A stretch of 64,000 nt of DNA from Paenibacillus sp. FSL R7-0337 (GTDB lineage Bacteria > Bacillota > Bacilli > Paenibacillales > Paenibacillaceae): the NCBI RefSeq assembly GCF_037969875.1, contig NZ_CP150218.1, positions 1 to 64,000 on the forward strand, given 5' to 3'. Positions 8,587 through 17,598 of the stretch are shown in pieces. The notes under the pieces were generated by a model, which did no database searches, was not told the origin of the DNA, and saw only the letters and a list, made by a program, of their open reading frames with translations. Position 1 is the stretch's first letter, and each line of letters starts with the position of its first letter. A program made the translations under genes and the position numbers.

Positions 8587-8684
8587 CAAGTGGAAACGGC
8601 TTTGCCGTCCTTATAGAGGACGGTACCGTTTCAGCGAGAAATAGAAGGATAAGTTAAGGTGTGAAACCTATTATTCTTCTATTT
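8587..8684 (-). repeat. Dispersed intergenic hairpin repeat, copy A
   Basis: This is one of three copies of a roughly 100-bp element (others at 18261 and 48365), here in reverse orientation. On the minus strand it reads through the shared core (CTTCTATTTCTCGCTGAAAC) into an imperfect hairpin around CCGTCC/GGACGG and ends CCACTTG. It fills the gap between the permease and the sensor kinase, ending 14 bases before the kinase ribosome binding site, so it lies in the 5' leader of the kinase mRNA. Confidence 0.85.
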
Positions 8685-8715
8685 GGACAGAGACCGCAGG
8701 AGGAAGGGAACCGTC

Positions 8716-10443
8716 ATGAAGCTCCGCCGCAAAATCTTGTTCGCTATTATTCTTCTCGTATTCATTCCCGTGATTGTCATGGGGATTGTTACGTATGTGA
8801 ATTATTCGAATGCCATGGAGAAAAAATCAAGCAATTTCTACTGGATCTCCCTGCTGGAGACGGACCGCAAGCTGAAGTTCGCCCTCAGTGAGATTTCATC
8901 GATCACCAATTCTGCCATCACACAGCCTGCGATTCAGCAGTCGCTGAAGCAGCAGAATTTCGTCCTCACCTATGACCGCAAGCAGGAAATCAACAACCTG
9001 CTGATTAACCATCCGATGATCACCTCATTCAGCCTGTACGGCAAAGACCGGCTGCTGTATCAATACAATGCGCCGATGTCTTTTGCAGATATGCATAAGC
9101 AGGTCTGGTTCGGAGCCATGGAGTCTGCCGAAGGGCGTCCTGTTTGGTCCGGTCCCGGAGAGAACGGCTCGGCAAGCGGCGATAAGCCGGTGCTGGTCCA
9201 TGCCAGAGTGATTAAGGACTATTATTCGCTGGAGGATATCGGCTATCTGGTTGTATATGTGAAGCCGGATCTGCTCGATCAGATTTTCTGGGAGGCTGCC
9301 ACCCTGAAGAAAGGGGATATTCTGCTGGTCAACAAGCAGGGTAATATCGTCTTTAACAAGTCCGGGGAGCATATCGGAGAACGGACGGATTTTCCTTTTT
9401 TGCAGGAGAATTATAACCAGGAGCAGGACTATTACATTGACAATTATCAAGGGGAGCGTTCTCTGATCACTTTCCTGCCTTCACATAACGCGGACTGGTA
9501 TCTGGCGGCCATTACGCCGATGAACCTGATCTCCTCCGAATCGGTCTCCATCCGCAATATTGCGATTATTCTCGGCATGGTGTCGCTGCTGTCGGCCTTC
9601 CTGTTCGACCGTTATTTCATCCGCAGGCTCGTCCGCAGCATTAACAGTGCCGTGAACGGCATGAAGCGGGTCAAGCAGGGGATCTTCACCCCGATTCCGG
9701 TACCGCTGCGGGCCAATGATGAGAGCGATTCCCTGATTGACGGCTTCAACCGGATGAGCTCGCAGATCAATGAGCTGATCGATCAGGTCCAGACCGAACA
9801 GGGACGCAAAAAGGAAGCGGAGATGCAGGCGCTGATGGCCCAGATCAACCCGCATTTCATCTATAATTCGCTGGAATCGATCAACTCCATGGCGGTGCTG
9901 GCAGGCAACCGGGATATCAGCAAAATGGTCATCTCGCTCGGCCGGCTGCTGCGGATCAGCATCAGTCAGAATCAGGAGCTGATCCCGCTGCAGATGGAGT
10001 TCGAGCATGTCCGCCATTACCTGGATATCCAGAAGTTCCGGTTCGAGGACAAATTCTCCTATGAGCTGGAGCTGCCCGAGCCGCTGAAATATGTGATGAC
10101 CCAGAAGCTCATTGTTCAGCCGATTGTGGAGAACGCCTTGTACCATGCCATTGAGCAGATGGAGGAGCACGGAAGGATTACGGTTACCGCTCAGGAGAAC
10201 GGCAAGGATATTATCATTATTGTGAAGGATAACGGGCCCGGCTTCGATCTTGAGGTGCTGATGAGCCAGTGGGACAAGGAGCGGAGCAATCCCAAGAAAT
10301 ACAGCGACAGCGGGGTTGGACTGAAAAATGTGCATGAGCGCCTGAACATCCGGTTCGGTAATCCCTATGGTATTCTGGTCTGCTCCTCACCGGGCTTCGG
10401 ATCAGCCATCTGCATCCGGATTCCGAGGATACAGCCGACATGA
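8716..10443 (+). CDS. YesM-type sensor histidine kinase
   Basis: This 575-residue membrane kinase has TM1 at about residues 8-28, an extracellular Cache-like sensor to about 275, TM2 at about 280-300 and a HAMP segment. The His_kinase domain carries the phospho-acceptor H380 in QINPHFIYNSLE. The HATPase domain shows the N box IVENALYHAI, G1 box DNGPGFD and G2 box SGVGLKNVHERL. I chose the ATG at 8716 because AGGAGG lies 12 bases upstream; an in-frame TTG at 8683 lies inside the repeat. The next gene begins at the stop codon, and the response regulator is third, so the three proteins probably form one sensing pathway controlling the sugar importer upstream. Confidence 0.92.
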   Translation: MKLRRKILFAIILLVFIPVIVMGIVTYVNYSNAMEKKSSNFYWISLLETDRKLKFALSEISSITNSAITQPAIQQSLKQQNFVLTYDRKQEINNLLINHPMITSFSLYGKDRLLYQYNAPMSFADMHKQVWFGAMESAEGRPVWSGPGENGSASGDKPVLVHARVIKDYYSLEDIGYLVVYVKPDLLDQIFWEAATLKKGDILLVNKQGNIVFNKSGEHIGERTDFPFLQENYNQEQDYYIDNYQGERSLITFLPSHNADWYLAAITPMNLISSESVSIRNIAIILGMVSLLSAFLFDRYFIRRLVRSINSAVNGMKRVKQGIFTPIPVPLRANDESDSLIDGFNRMSSQINELIDQVQTEQGRKKEAEMQALMAQINPHFIYNSLESINSMAVLAGNRDISKMVISLGRLLRISISQNQELIPLQMEFEHVRHYLDIQKFRFEDKFSYELELPEPLKYVMTQKLIVQPIVENALYHAIEQMEEHGRITVTAQENGKDIIIIVKDNGPGFDLEVLMSQWDKERSNPKKYSDSGVGLKNVHERLNIRFGNPYGILVCSSPGFGSAICIRIPRIQPT

Positions 10444-10457
10444 GGGGGAGAAGCCAA

Positions 10458-11825
10458 ATGAAGGACCAGCGGCATGTGCTTAGATGGTTGACCAACTGGG
10501 GATGGATTCTCCTCTATATTGTGCTGATGTCCGGCGCCGTATGGTTCATTATGCAGGAGGACCGGGAGCAAATTGAAGATACCTCGCCCGAGAAGATCAC
10601 ACTAACCTTCCGGCACTTCTGGATCAAGGAGCATGACCGGCCGCTGCTGGCGATCTTCGAGGAGGTTGTGCGCAGCTACCAGGAGAGCCATCCGAATGTG
10701 AAGGTGAACTTCGAGGGACTGGATCAGAATATACACCGCGAGCAGAAGCTGAAGAGTGAGATGGTAACCGGTACACCGCCCGATATGTTCGTTCTGTTCG
10801 GCGGGGCGGAGATTGAGCCTTATGTGCGTTCAGACCGGCTGATGGATCTGACTGATTTCACTGTAGAGAACGGTCTCAGCAACCAGTTCAAGGATCTGCA
10901 TCTCTGGACGTTCAATAAGCATATCTACGGACTGCCGATTGAGGGTAATGCGGAACCGCTCTATTACAATAAAAAAATCTTCACCAAGCTAGGCATTAAC
11001 ACTCCGGCTACGTTGGCCGAGCTGGATACGGTGATGGCGAAGCTGAAGGCAGCGGGGTATATCCCGTTTGCGTTGGGGAACGAAGACCGCTGGCCTGCGG
11101 GGATATTCGCACATTATCTGATGGACCGCTACGCCGGACCGGACCTGATTCAGAAGCTGGTAACGGGCGAGGATAGGTCGAGCTTCCGCAGCAGCGGCTA
11201 CCTGGAAGCGTTCCGGCACCTGAACAGATGGGTGGAGGCAGGCTATTTCAGTGAAGACTCTAACGATACCTCTACTGAGGGGGCGGTCCGTCTGTTCACT
11301 GAAGGGAGGGCAGCCATGTACCTGAACGGCAACTGGGATATCAATTTATTCTCGGGAGACAATGCACCGGACGATTTCCAGAGCCGGGTTGGAGTCATGC
11401 CCTTCCCTGCGCGGGAGGCCGGGTCAGAGCCGTCCATCGCCGGAGGGTATACAATCGGCATCGGGCTGTCTTCAAGCCTCACCGGAGCGAAGCGTACAGC
11501 GGCTCTGGAATTGATGAAGGGCTTCTATACGAAAGAGATTCAGACGCGAATTGTCTATGAGGGGCTCCGGATTCCGTCGATGCGGATTGCATTTGACCCG
11601 GAGAAGACCGGACCGGTCTTCGCCCAGGTGATGGATTTGATGGAGGAGAATCAGCAGAGCTTCGTCCCGTATGACAATCTGTTATCGCCTGAAGTGAAGA
11701 AGACCTTCCTCAGTGTCATTGAAGAGATGATTGACGGAGGGCTGAAGGCGGAGCAGGCCCTGCAGCAGCTGCAGGATGCATCCAAACAGTATTGGAATCT
11801 GATCCGGAGTTCTTCGGGTCAATAA
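10458..11825 (+). CDS. Membrane-anchored solute-binding protein (sensory partner)
   Basis: This 455-residue family 1 solute-binding protein has an uncleaved-looking N-terminal membrane helix (WGWILLYIVLMSGAVWF, residues 14-30) instead of a lipobox. The binding domain follows: PNVKVNFEGL, TGTPPDMFVLFGG, PIEGNAEPLYYNKKIF, AAMYLNGNW and AGGYTIGIG. It sits between the kinase and regulator genes rather than with the permeases, so it probably presents bound sugar to the kinase. The start at 10458 has GGGGGAG seven bases upstream; an alternative ATG at 10440 overlaps the kinase stop as ATGA and would add six residues. Confidence 0.85.
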   Translation: MKDQRHVLRWLTNWGWILLYIVLMSGAVWFIMQEDREQIEDTSPEKITLTFRHFWIKEHDRPLLAIFEEVVRSYQESHPNVKVNFEGLDQNIHREQKLKSEMVTGTPPDMFVLFGGAEIEPYVRSDRLMDLTDFTVENGLSNQFKDLHLWTFNKHIYGLPIEGNAEPLYYNKKIFTKLGINTPATLAELDTVMAKLKAAGYIPFALGNEDRWPAGIFAHYLMDRYAGPDLIQKLVTGEDRSSFRSSGYLEAFRHLNRWVEAGYFSEDSNDTSTEGAVRLFTEGRAAMYLNGNWDINLFSGDNAPDDFQSRVGVMPFPAREAGSEPSIAGGYTIGIGLSSSLTGAKRTAALELMKGFYTKEIQTRIVYEGLRIPSMRIAFDPEKTGPVFAQVMDLMEENQQSFVPYDNLLSPEVKKTFLSVIEEMIDGGLKAEQALQQLQDASKQYWNLIRSSSGQ

Positions 11826-11843
11826 GCCTGGGGGGTGTAGTAG

Positions 11844-13439
11844 ATGAAGGAACAGCAGGAGAAATATAAGGTACTGCTCGTAGATGATGAGCCAATTATA
11901 CTGCGTAGCCTGAAGGTTGCGATTCCATGGGATGAGCTGGGCCTGACCATTGTGGGAGAAGCGAAGAACGGCGAGGCCGCATTGCAGCAGATTCAGCAGA
12001 CCGCACCGCACATCATTATCAGTGACATCCGCATGCCGGTGATTGACGGGATCACGCTAATGAAGGAGGTGCTGCCGCGCAGCGCCAAGCTGATCTTCAT
12101 CTTCATTAGCGGCTACGGGGAGTTCGAATATGCCAGGGAAGCTCTGCGGCTGGGGGCCTTTGATTATTTGCTGAAGCCAATCGACCATGACGAGCTGGTG
12201 GAGATGCTTAAGCGGGCCAGGGAGCGCCTGGACCGCCAGAAGGAGAACGAGCAGCTGATGCTCTCGGTGCAGACCCTGTCGCTGCTGGCCCGCGAGCGTA
12301 TGCTGGCCGAATTCACGCTGGGCAACCCGCGCCCGCTTCAGCATCTCAAATGGCTGGAGAACAGCGAGCTGGAAGGCGAATACTTCATGGCCGTGGTCCG
12401 TCTGGACGACTACGCCGCGCTGACGGCGAAATGGAGCGCTGAAGAGAAGCATCTGTGGCTGTTTGCCGTGCGCAATATCCTGGAGGAGTGGTCGCTCGAG
12501 AACGGGGCATTGTCCATCTTCCCGTTCTATAACGGGGAATGGATTCTGCTCTTCCCGGCTAGCCTAAATAACAGCAAGCGGGCACTCGGGGAGCAGCTCA
12601 TTGCCGGGATCAAGCGCTACTCCAAGCTGAACTGCTCTGTCGGCATCAGCAGAAGCACCAGCGGGATTGATCAGCTTAGCACGGTCTACCCGTTAGCCTC
12701 CCAGGCGCTGTACCAGCGCTTCTATTCCGGCCAGGCCGGAGTCTTCCTGGAAGAGGAGGCAGTGGCGGCTGGCAACCGTGAGGTGCAGTATCCGAAGGAG
12801 CTGGAGCTGTCCTTAATTGAGTGCATCCGCACGTTGAACCTGGAGCGGATGCTTACTCTTTTTGACGAGATGTCCCTCTTCATTGAAGCCCAAAGTTTGC
12901 CCCAGCCGCTGGCCGAGCGCCTGATGATTGAGATGAGTGTGGTGCTGTACCGGCAGTTCGCACATCTGAATACCCATAATGACTGGTCCATTGAAGGGCT
13001 GCTCAGCAAGCTGAACGGACTCGGCACACTGCCGGACATGATGAATGTCCTGAAGTCCACCTTCCGCGACTGGCTGGAGCAGAGTCATAAGACCGCTGCC
13101 CGGGAAGACGGCCGGAGCATCATTGATAAGGTTCAGCGGTACATTGAATCCAATTACCATAAGGATCTCAGCATCGAGGAGGTATCCGAGGTGGCCGATC
13201 TCAGCATCAGCCATTTCTGCACTCTGTTCAAGCAAATCTCCGGCTACACATTCCTCGAATTCGTTACCCACTGCCGGATGGAGAACGCCAAGTACATCCT
13301 GCGCAGCAGCAATGTGAAGGTCTATCAGGTCGCGCCGCTGGTCGGCTATCAGGACCCGAGATACTTCACTCAGGTATTCAAAAAAGCGACCGGCAAGACC
13401 CCCACAGAGTACCGCGAGGAGCATGTGAAGCAGGCTTAG
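11844..13439 (+). CDS. YesN-type response regulator with AraC DNA-binding domain
   Basis: This 531-residue regulator has an N-terminal receiver (acidic pair in LLVDDEP, phospho-acceptor D61 in IIISDIRMP, lysine in YLLKPID), a long linker domain of about 300 residues, and two AraC-type helix-turn-helix motifs at the C terminus (DLSIEEVSEVADLSISHFCT and VAPLVGYQDPRYFTQVFKK). It is the partner of the kinase at 8716. In this family phosphorylation activates transcription of linked sugar-uptake genes, so the importer at 5259-8530 is the likely target. RBS GGGGGGT precedes the ATG. Confidence 0.93.
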   Translation: MKEQQEKYKVLLVDDEPIILRSLKVAIPWDELGLTIVGEAKNGEAALQQIQQTAPHIIISDIRMPVIDGITLMKEVLPRSAKLIFIFISGYGEFEYAREALRLGAFDYLLKPIDHDELVEMLKRARERLDRQKENEQLMLSVQTLSLLARERMLAEFTLGNPRPLQHLKWLENSELEGEYFMAVVRLDDYAALTAKWSAEEKHLWLFAVRNILEEWSLENGALSIFPFYNGEWILLFPASLNNSKRALGEQLIAGIKRYSKLNCSVGISRSTSGIDQLSTVYPLASQALYQRFYSGQAGVFLEEEAVAAGNREVQYPKELELSLIECIRTLNLERMLTLFDEMSLFIEAQSLPQPLAERLMIEMSVVLYRQFAHLNTHNDWSIEGLLSKLNGLGTLPDMMNVLKSTFRDWLEQSHKTAAREDGRSIIDKVQRYIESNYHKDLSIEEVSEVADLSISHFCTLFKQISGYTFLEFVTHCRMENAKYILRSSNVKVYQVAPLVGYQDPRYFTQVFKKATGKTPTEYREEHVKQA

Positions 13440-13896
13440 CCAGGGGGGACCAACATCTACATAGACACAAGATACGCGTAAGCGCCTAAGGAGACTTAGG
13501 TGCTTCTTGTCGTTTGCTGAAAGGGATAAATCCTGTTGAATGCGATGGAAGTGGGCGATAGGGAGAAATGAAATGGTTTGTCCCAAACGCTCTTGTCCCC
13601 AGATTTTATTTGTTCTCTTTAGCGGTGAAAAGCCGGGCACAAAGGCAGCCTCTTTCGCTTTTACGCGGGTCGTTCCGTCCGCTCCGCTGTTTAAGCAGGA
13701 TACGAAACAACACCCAAGCACAAGTAGAATGCCCTATAAATTCTATTTCGAAAATAGAAAGCAGTAATTCGGTAAAAAATAGACAGATAGAATAACATCT
13801 ATAAATAACTAGACAAATATAATTAAAGTCTATATATTAGTAAACATATTAGATACATATCTATTTAGTCTATTTTGAATAATGGAGGATGTTAAC
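13440..13896. other. Long intergenic region upstream of the MFS gene
   Basis: 457 bases without a convincing gene. A hairpin AGCGCCTAAG/CTTAGGTGCT (13481-13504) followed by TCTTGTCGTTT may terminate the yesN unit. Two overlapping open frames (about 13540-13795) have no ribosome binding site and unnatural composition, so I do not call them. The right part (13750-13880) is strongly AT-rich and holds TAGAC or its complement GTCTA at least four times (near 13780, 13811, 13827 and 13868). It is probably the promoter/operator region of the transporter. Confidence 0.5.
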
Positions 13897-15108
13897 GTGT
13901 TAAGTAACAAGTATGTACGGACTATTATGCTGTCGAATGTACTATTGCAGCTCGGGGTGTGGGTGCGGAATTTTGCGATTCTGCTGTATGTGACGGAGAT
14001 TACGCAGAATGATCCTTATTATGTCTCGCTCATTTCGGTGGCTGAATACGGCCCGCTCTTTCTGTTCGCGATCATCGGAGGAACCTTCGCAGACCGCTGG
14101 CGGCCCAAAAGGACCATGATTGTTAGCGATCTGTTGTCCGCTTGCTCAATCTTTGTTGTGCTGCTGGTGGTCATGTCAGGCTCATGGCGGGCCCTGTTGT
14201 TCGCAACGCTGGTGTCGGCTATCCTGTCCCAGTTCTCACAGCCCTCGGCGATGAAGCTGCTCAAGCAGCATGTGCCTGAAGAGAAGTTGCAGAGTGTAAT
14301 GGCTATGTTTCAGTCGCTTACGGCGTTCTTCATGGTCATTGGTCCGGTTATCGGCACCTTCATCTATAGTCATTACGGCATTGAGGCCTCACTTGCTGTG
14401 ATGGGCGGGATGTTCATCGGCTCGGCGCTCATTCTGGTCAAGCTGCCCGCTGACCGGATGGAGGAGACCGGACAGGCCCGCAGCGGGTTCCTGACGGAGA
14501 TGCTATCCGGACTGAATTATGTGCGTGCAAGCCGGGTGCTGAAGAACCTTGGAGTAACCTTTGCCTTCGCCGGGCTTGCCGCCGGACTGGTTCAGCCGCT
14601 GGGCGTCTTCATCATTATGGAGAATCTGGGCAGAGACAAAGGCTTCCTGCAGTGGGTAATGATGGCGAATGGAGCGGCGATGCTGCTGGGCGGAATGTTT
14701 ATTATGAGTAAAGGCAAAACTATGAAGCCGCAGACAATGTTATCCCTAGGCCTGCTGATCAGTGCGGCCGCAACGGTAGGAGTAGGCTGGTCGCATCATA
14801 CAGCGCTGACGCTGGCGCTCCAGACGGTTAGCGGCTTCTTTTACCCTTGTATTCATATCGGTATCAATACTCTGTTGCTCCGTCATACGGACACTGCTTA
14901 TATGGGCAGGGTGGGCGGCATTATGGGGCCGATGTTCATGGGCTTCATGGTGATCGGAATGTCTGTAGCCGGCTATGCAAAAGGTATACTCTCCTTATCC
15001 ACAGTCTTCACAGGGAGCAGCGTACTCTTCATGATTGCGGTGCTGATTATGCTGCCGCTGCTCAGAACGAAGGAGGCGGGCAGAGAAGCACTTCAGAGCC
15101 GAGTATGA
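13897..15108 (+). CDS. MFS transporter (macrolide-efflux-like)
   Basis: This 403-residue integral membrane protein has about 12 hydrophobic segments. The MFS motif A between helices 2 and 3 reads GTFADRWRPKRTMIVSD. The overall pattern is that of the MFS_3/MefA-like efflux group, which exports drugs or metabolites by proton exchange; the substrate is unknown. I chose the GTG start at 13897 because GGAGG sits 8 bases upstream, inside the alternative ATG at 13882, which itself has no site. It stands alone, behind a long AT-rich leader and just ahead of the des promoter. Confidence 0.85.
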   Translation: MLSNKYVRTIMLSNVLLQLGVWVRNFAILLYVTEITQNDPYYVSLISVAEYGPLFLFAIIGGTFADRWRPKRTMIVSDLLSACSIFVVLLVVMSGSWRALLFATLVSAILSQFSQPSAMKLLKQHVPEEKLQSVMAMFQSLTAFFMVIGPVIGTFIYSHYGIEASLAVMGGMFIGSALILVKLPADRMEETGQARSGFLTEMLSGLNYVRASRVLKNLGVTFAFAGLAAGLVQPLGVFIIMENLGRDKGFLQWVMMANGAAMLLGGMFIMSKGKTMKPQTMLSLGLLISAAATVGVGWSHHTALTLALQTVSGFFYPCIHIGINTLLLRHTDTAYMGRVGGIMGPMFMGFMVIGMSVAGYAKGILSLSTVFTGSSVLFMIAVLIMLPLLRTKEAGREALQSRV

Positions 15109-15170
15109 CATTTGTCATATGTCAGAGTTGATATTTATGACTTACGGGGATGACACTTCTTTCTTTATAC
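15105..15170 (+). promoter_or_regulatory. Probable DesR-controlled promoter of des
   Basis: A perfect inverted repeat ATGACA-TT-TGTCAT (15105-15118) is followed by further TGTCA and ATGACA half-sites up to 15155 and a -10 like TATACT at 15165-15170. No good -35 stands 17 bases upstream, which fits an activator-dependent promoter. DesR in B. subtilis binds just upstream of des; assigning these repeats to DesR is inference from the linked desKR genes. The first repeat overlaps the stop codon of the MFS gene. Confidence 0.6.
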
Positions 15171-15224
15171 TGTAAATATAAGAAGTATCCTTGAATGGAT
15201 GCATCCGAGGAGGAACCGATCCCG

Positions 15225-16292
15225 ATGACCAACAACCAGATACCCCAGCTCTCTACATTGAAGAAAAGCGTAGCCCCTTACGAGAAAACAGACCGCAACA
15301 CGAGCATAAAACAGCTCATTAATACGCTTGGGCCGCTGGTGCTGCTATGGACTGCAGCCTATTTCAGCTTATCCGTGTCCTACTGGCTGACGCTGCTGTT
15401 CGCTATTCCGGCTGCAGGCTTTGTCATCCGTACCTTTATTATTTTTCATGACTGCTGCCACGGGTCGTTCTTCAAGAACCGTAAGGCCAATGATATTCTC
15501 GGTACCATCACAGGCGTGCTTACCTTGGTCCCTTACCGTCAGTGGAAGCACAGTCATTCGATTCATCATGCCGGAAGCAGCAATCTCGACAAAAGAGGCA
15601 TCGGGGATATCTGGATCATGACAGTGGATGAATATGTGGCTGCCAAGCCGCTCACGCGGCTCTATTATCGTATCTACCGTAACCCGCTGGTAATGTTCGT
15701 CATCGGACCGATTGCTGTTTTCCTTATCCAGTACCGGTTCAATGCCAAAGGCGCAAGACGCAAGGAACGGATGAATACGTATCTGACCAATGTGTCCATA
15801 GTCGGTTTGTACGCCGGGATTATTATGCTCATAGGCTGGCAGGCGTTCCTGCTGGTGCAGCTGCCAATCGTATTCGTATCCGGCTTCCTCGGCATCTGGC
15901 TCTTCTATGTACAGCACCAGTTTGAACATACCTATTTCGAGCATGATGAAGAGTGGAGCTATGTGAACGCCGCTGTAGAAGGAAGCTCTTACTATAAGCT
16001 GCCGAAGGTACTGCAATGGATTACCGGCAATATCGGATTTCACCATGTGCATCACTTGAGCCCGAAGGTGCCGAATTACAATCTGGAATTGGCCCACAAT
16101 GCCAGCCCGCCCTTGCAAAAGGCAACCACCATTACACTCAGCACCAGTCTTGAAGCGCTGAAATACCGCCTTTGGGATGAGGAGCATAAGGTATTCCTCA
16201 GCTTCAAGCAGTTGAAGCAGCGGCTGCGCCAGAACGAGCCTGCCGTCACAGATGTCCTTAAGGTAATCAAGCCGGGATTCCAGAGCGAATAG
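15225..16292 (+). CDS. des: Membrane acyl-lipid desaturase
   Basis: This 355-residue di-iron membrane enzyme introduces a double bond into phospholipid acyl chains, restoring fluidity in the cold. The three histidine clusters that hold the irons are present: HDCCH near residue 82, HSHSIHH near 110, and HHVHH near 275. Four or more hydrophobic segments surround them. I chose the ATG at 15225 because GAGGAGGA lies 10 bases upstream; an ATG at 15195 would add ten residues without a site. It is followed by a terminator and then desK and desR, the same arrangement as in B. subtilis. Confidence 0.92.
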   Translation: MTNNQIPQLSTLKKSVAPYEKTDRNTSIKQLINTLGPLVLLWTAAYFSLSVSYWLTLLFAIPAAGFVIRTFIIFHDCCHGSFFKNRKANDILGTITGVLTLVPYRQWKHSHSIHHAGSSNLDKRGIGDIWIMTVDEYVAAKPLTRLYYRIYRNPLVMFVIGPIAVFLIQYRFNAKGARRKERMNTYLTNVSIVGLYAGIIMLIGWQAFLLVQLPIVFVSGFLGIWLFYVQHQFEHTYFEHDEEWSYVNAAVEGSSYYKLPKVLQWITGNIGFHHVHHLSPKVPNYNLELAHNASPPLQKATTITLSTSLEALKYRLWDEEHKVFLSFKQLKQRLRQNEPAVTDVLKVIKPGFQSE

Positions 16293-16315
16293 AAGCGATA
16301 ACATGATAACATGCA

Positions 16316-16364
16316 GAAAGACAGATCCGGGGAGCAGGATGCCGGGTCTGGTCTTTCTTTTTAG
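16316..16364 (+). terminator. Hairpin terminator between des and desK
   Basis: Long imperfect stem AGAAAGACAGATCCGG / CCGGGTCTGGTCTTTCT followed by TTTTTAG. It separates most des transcripts from desKR. Confidence 0.75.
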
Positions 16365-16458
16365 AATATACACAGGTTACTGTGAAGGAAGTTGCCGGTC
16401 GTAGGCTGGTTTATGTTAAAATGGGGGTATAAACTTGCTGGCAAAAAGGATGGCTAAC

Positions 16459-17598
16459 ATGCAGAAGTGGCATCATATTTTTCATAAAAGCACGGGACTG
16501 AGCCCTTATGTATGGGTTGTTTTTTACATTCTCCCATTTTATTTCATCTTCCGTTCCTCCACGGCGGACCGCTGGGTGTATGGCATCCTGATGATTATGG
16601 TCTTCTTCGGCTGCTACGTGCTGTCGTTTAAGTCGAGGGGTTGGGTGGTCTATTTCTGGACCAGTGTGCAGATGGTGGTCTCGATTACGATGACGCTGCT
16701 GTTCGGGTATATGTACTTTGCGTTATTTCTGGCTTTTTTTATCGGGAATATTCAGAAAAGAGCAGCCTTCTTCACCCTATATCCGATCCATCTGCTGACG
16801 ACTATTGTAGCGATTAACTATGAGCTGATTATGCGCAATCCTGTATTCCTCTCGCAGCTTCCCTTCGTGCTGGTCAGTATCATTGCGGTGGTACTGCTTC
16901 CGGTCACAACGTATAACCGCAACAGGCAGGATAAGCTGCAGGGGCAGCTGGAGGATGCCAACAAACGGATCTCTGAGCTGGGCATTATGGAGGAGCGTCA
17001 GCGGATCTCCCGTGATTTACATGATACGCTGGGGCAGCGACTGTCGCTGATTGGACTGAAGAGTGACCTCGCGGGCAAGCTGATTACCAAGAATCCGGCG
17101 CAGGCTATCATCGAAATTAACGATGTCCGTATGACGGCCCGCAGTGCGCTGAAGGAAGTCCGCGAGATGATTACGCAGATGCGGGGCATCCGGCTGGAGG
17201 ATGAACTGGTGCGGGTCCGCCAGCTCCTTCAGGCTGCCGGGATTGATTATGAGCTGGAAGGTAACACCGATTTAACCCAGACCTCGCTGATTACCGAGAA
17301 CGTGCTGAGCATGTGTATGAAGGAGGCGGTAACGAATGTGGTCAAGCATAGCGGGGCCTCACTCTGCCGGATTCAGATTGAATCCTCGCGGACCGATCTG
17401 CTCATCAAGGTGAAGGACAATGGCGGAGGAATTGAGGGGACCAAGCTATATCATAAAGGGCATGGCCTGCAGGGTATGAGGGAGAGGCTGGAGTTCGTCA
17501 ACGGTTCGATGGAAGTGATCCAGGATGAAGGAACTACACTGGTGATTAAGGTGCCGAATGCGTCGCAGCAGCCGGACATGGAGGTGAATGCGCAATGA
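16459..17598 (+). CDS. desK: Cold-sensing histidine kinase DesK
   Basis: This 379-residue kinase has an N-terminal membrane module of about five helices (residues 15-155), a coiled linker (LQGQLEDANKRISELGIMEE), a HisKA_3 dimerisation domain with phospho-acceptor H188 in SRDLHDTLGQRLS, and an HATPase domain (NVVKHSG, DNGGGI, GHGLQGMRERL). With this start the histidine falls at 188, the position I recall for B. subtilis DesK; a TTG at 16435 with GGGGGT upstream is an alternative start adding eight residues. DesK senses membrane thickness and switches between phosphatase and kinase. Its stop overlaps the desR start as ATGA. Confidence 0.92.
   Translation: MQKWHHIFHKSTGLSPYVWVVFYILPFYFIFRSSTADRWVYGILMIMVFFGCYVLSFKSRGWVVYFWTSVQMVVSITMTLLFGYMYFALFLAFFIGNIQKRAAFFTLYPIHLLTTIVAINYELIMRNPVFLSQLPFVLVSIIAVVLLPVTTYNRNRQDKLQGQLEDANKRISELGIMEERQRISRDLHDTLGQRLSLIGLKSDLAGKLITKNPAQAIIEINDVRMTARSALKEVREMITQMRGIRLEDELVRVRQLLQAAGIDYELEGNTDLTQTSLITENVLSMCMKEAVTNVVKHSGASLCRIQIESSRTDLLIKVKDNGGGIEGTKLYHKGHGLQGMRERLEFVNGSMEVIQDEGTTLVIKVPNASQQPDMEVNAQ

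Noticed and set aside
13540..13795. Two overlapping open frames of 75 codons
   Set aside because: No ribosome binding site, no recognisable domain, and they overlap each other on the same strand in different frames.
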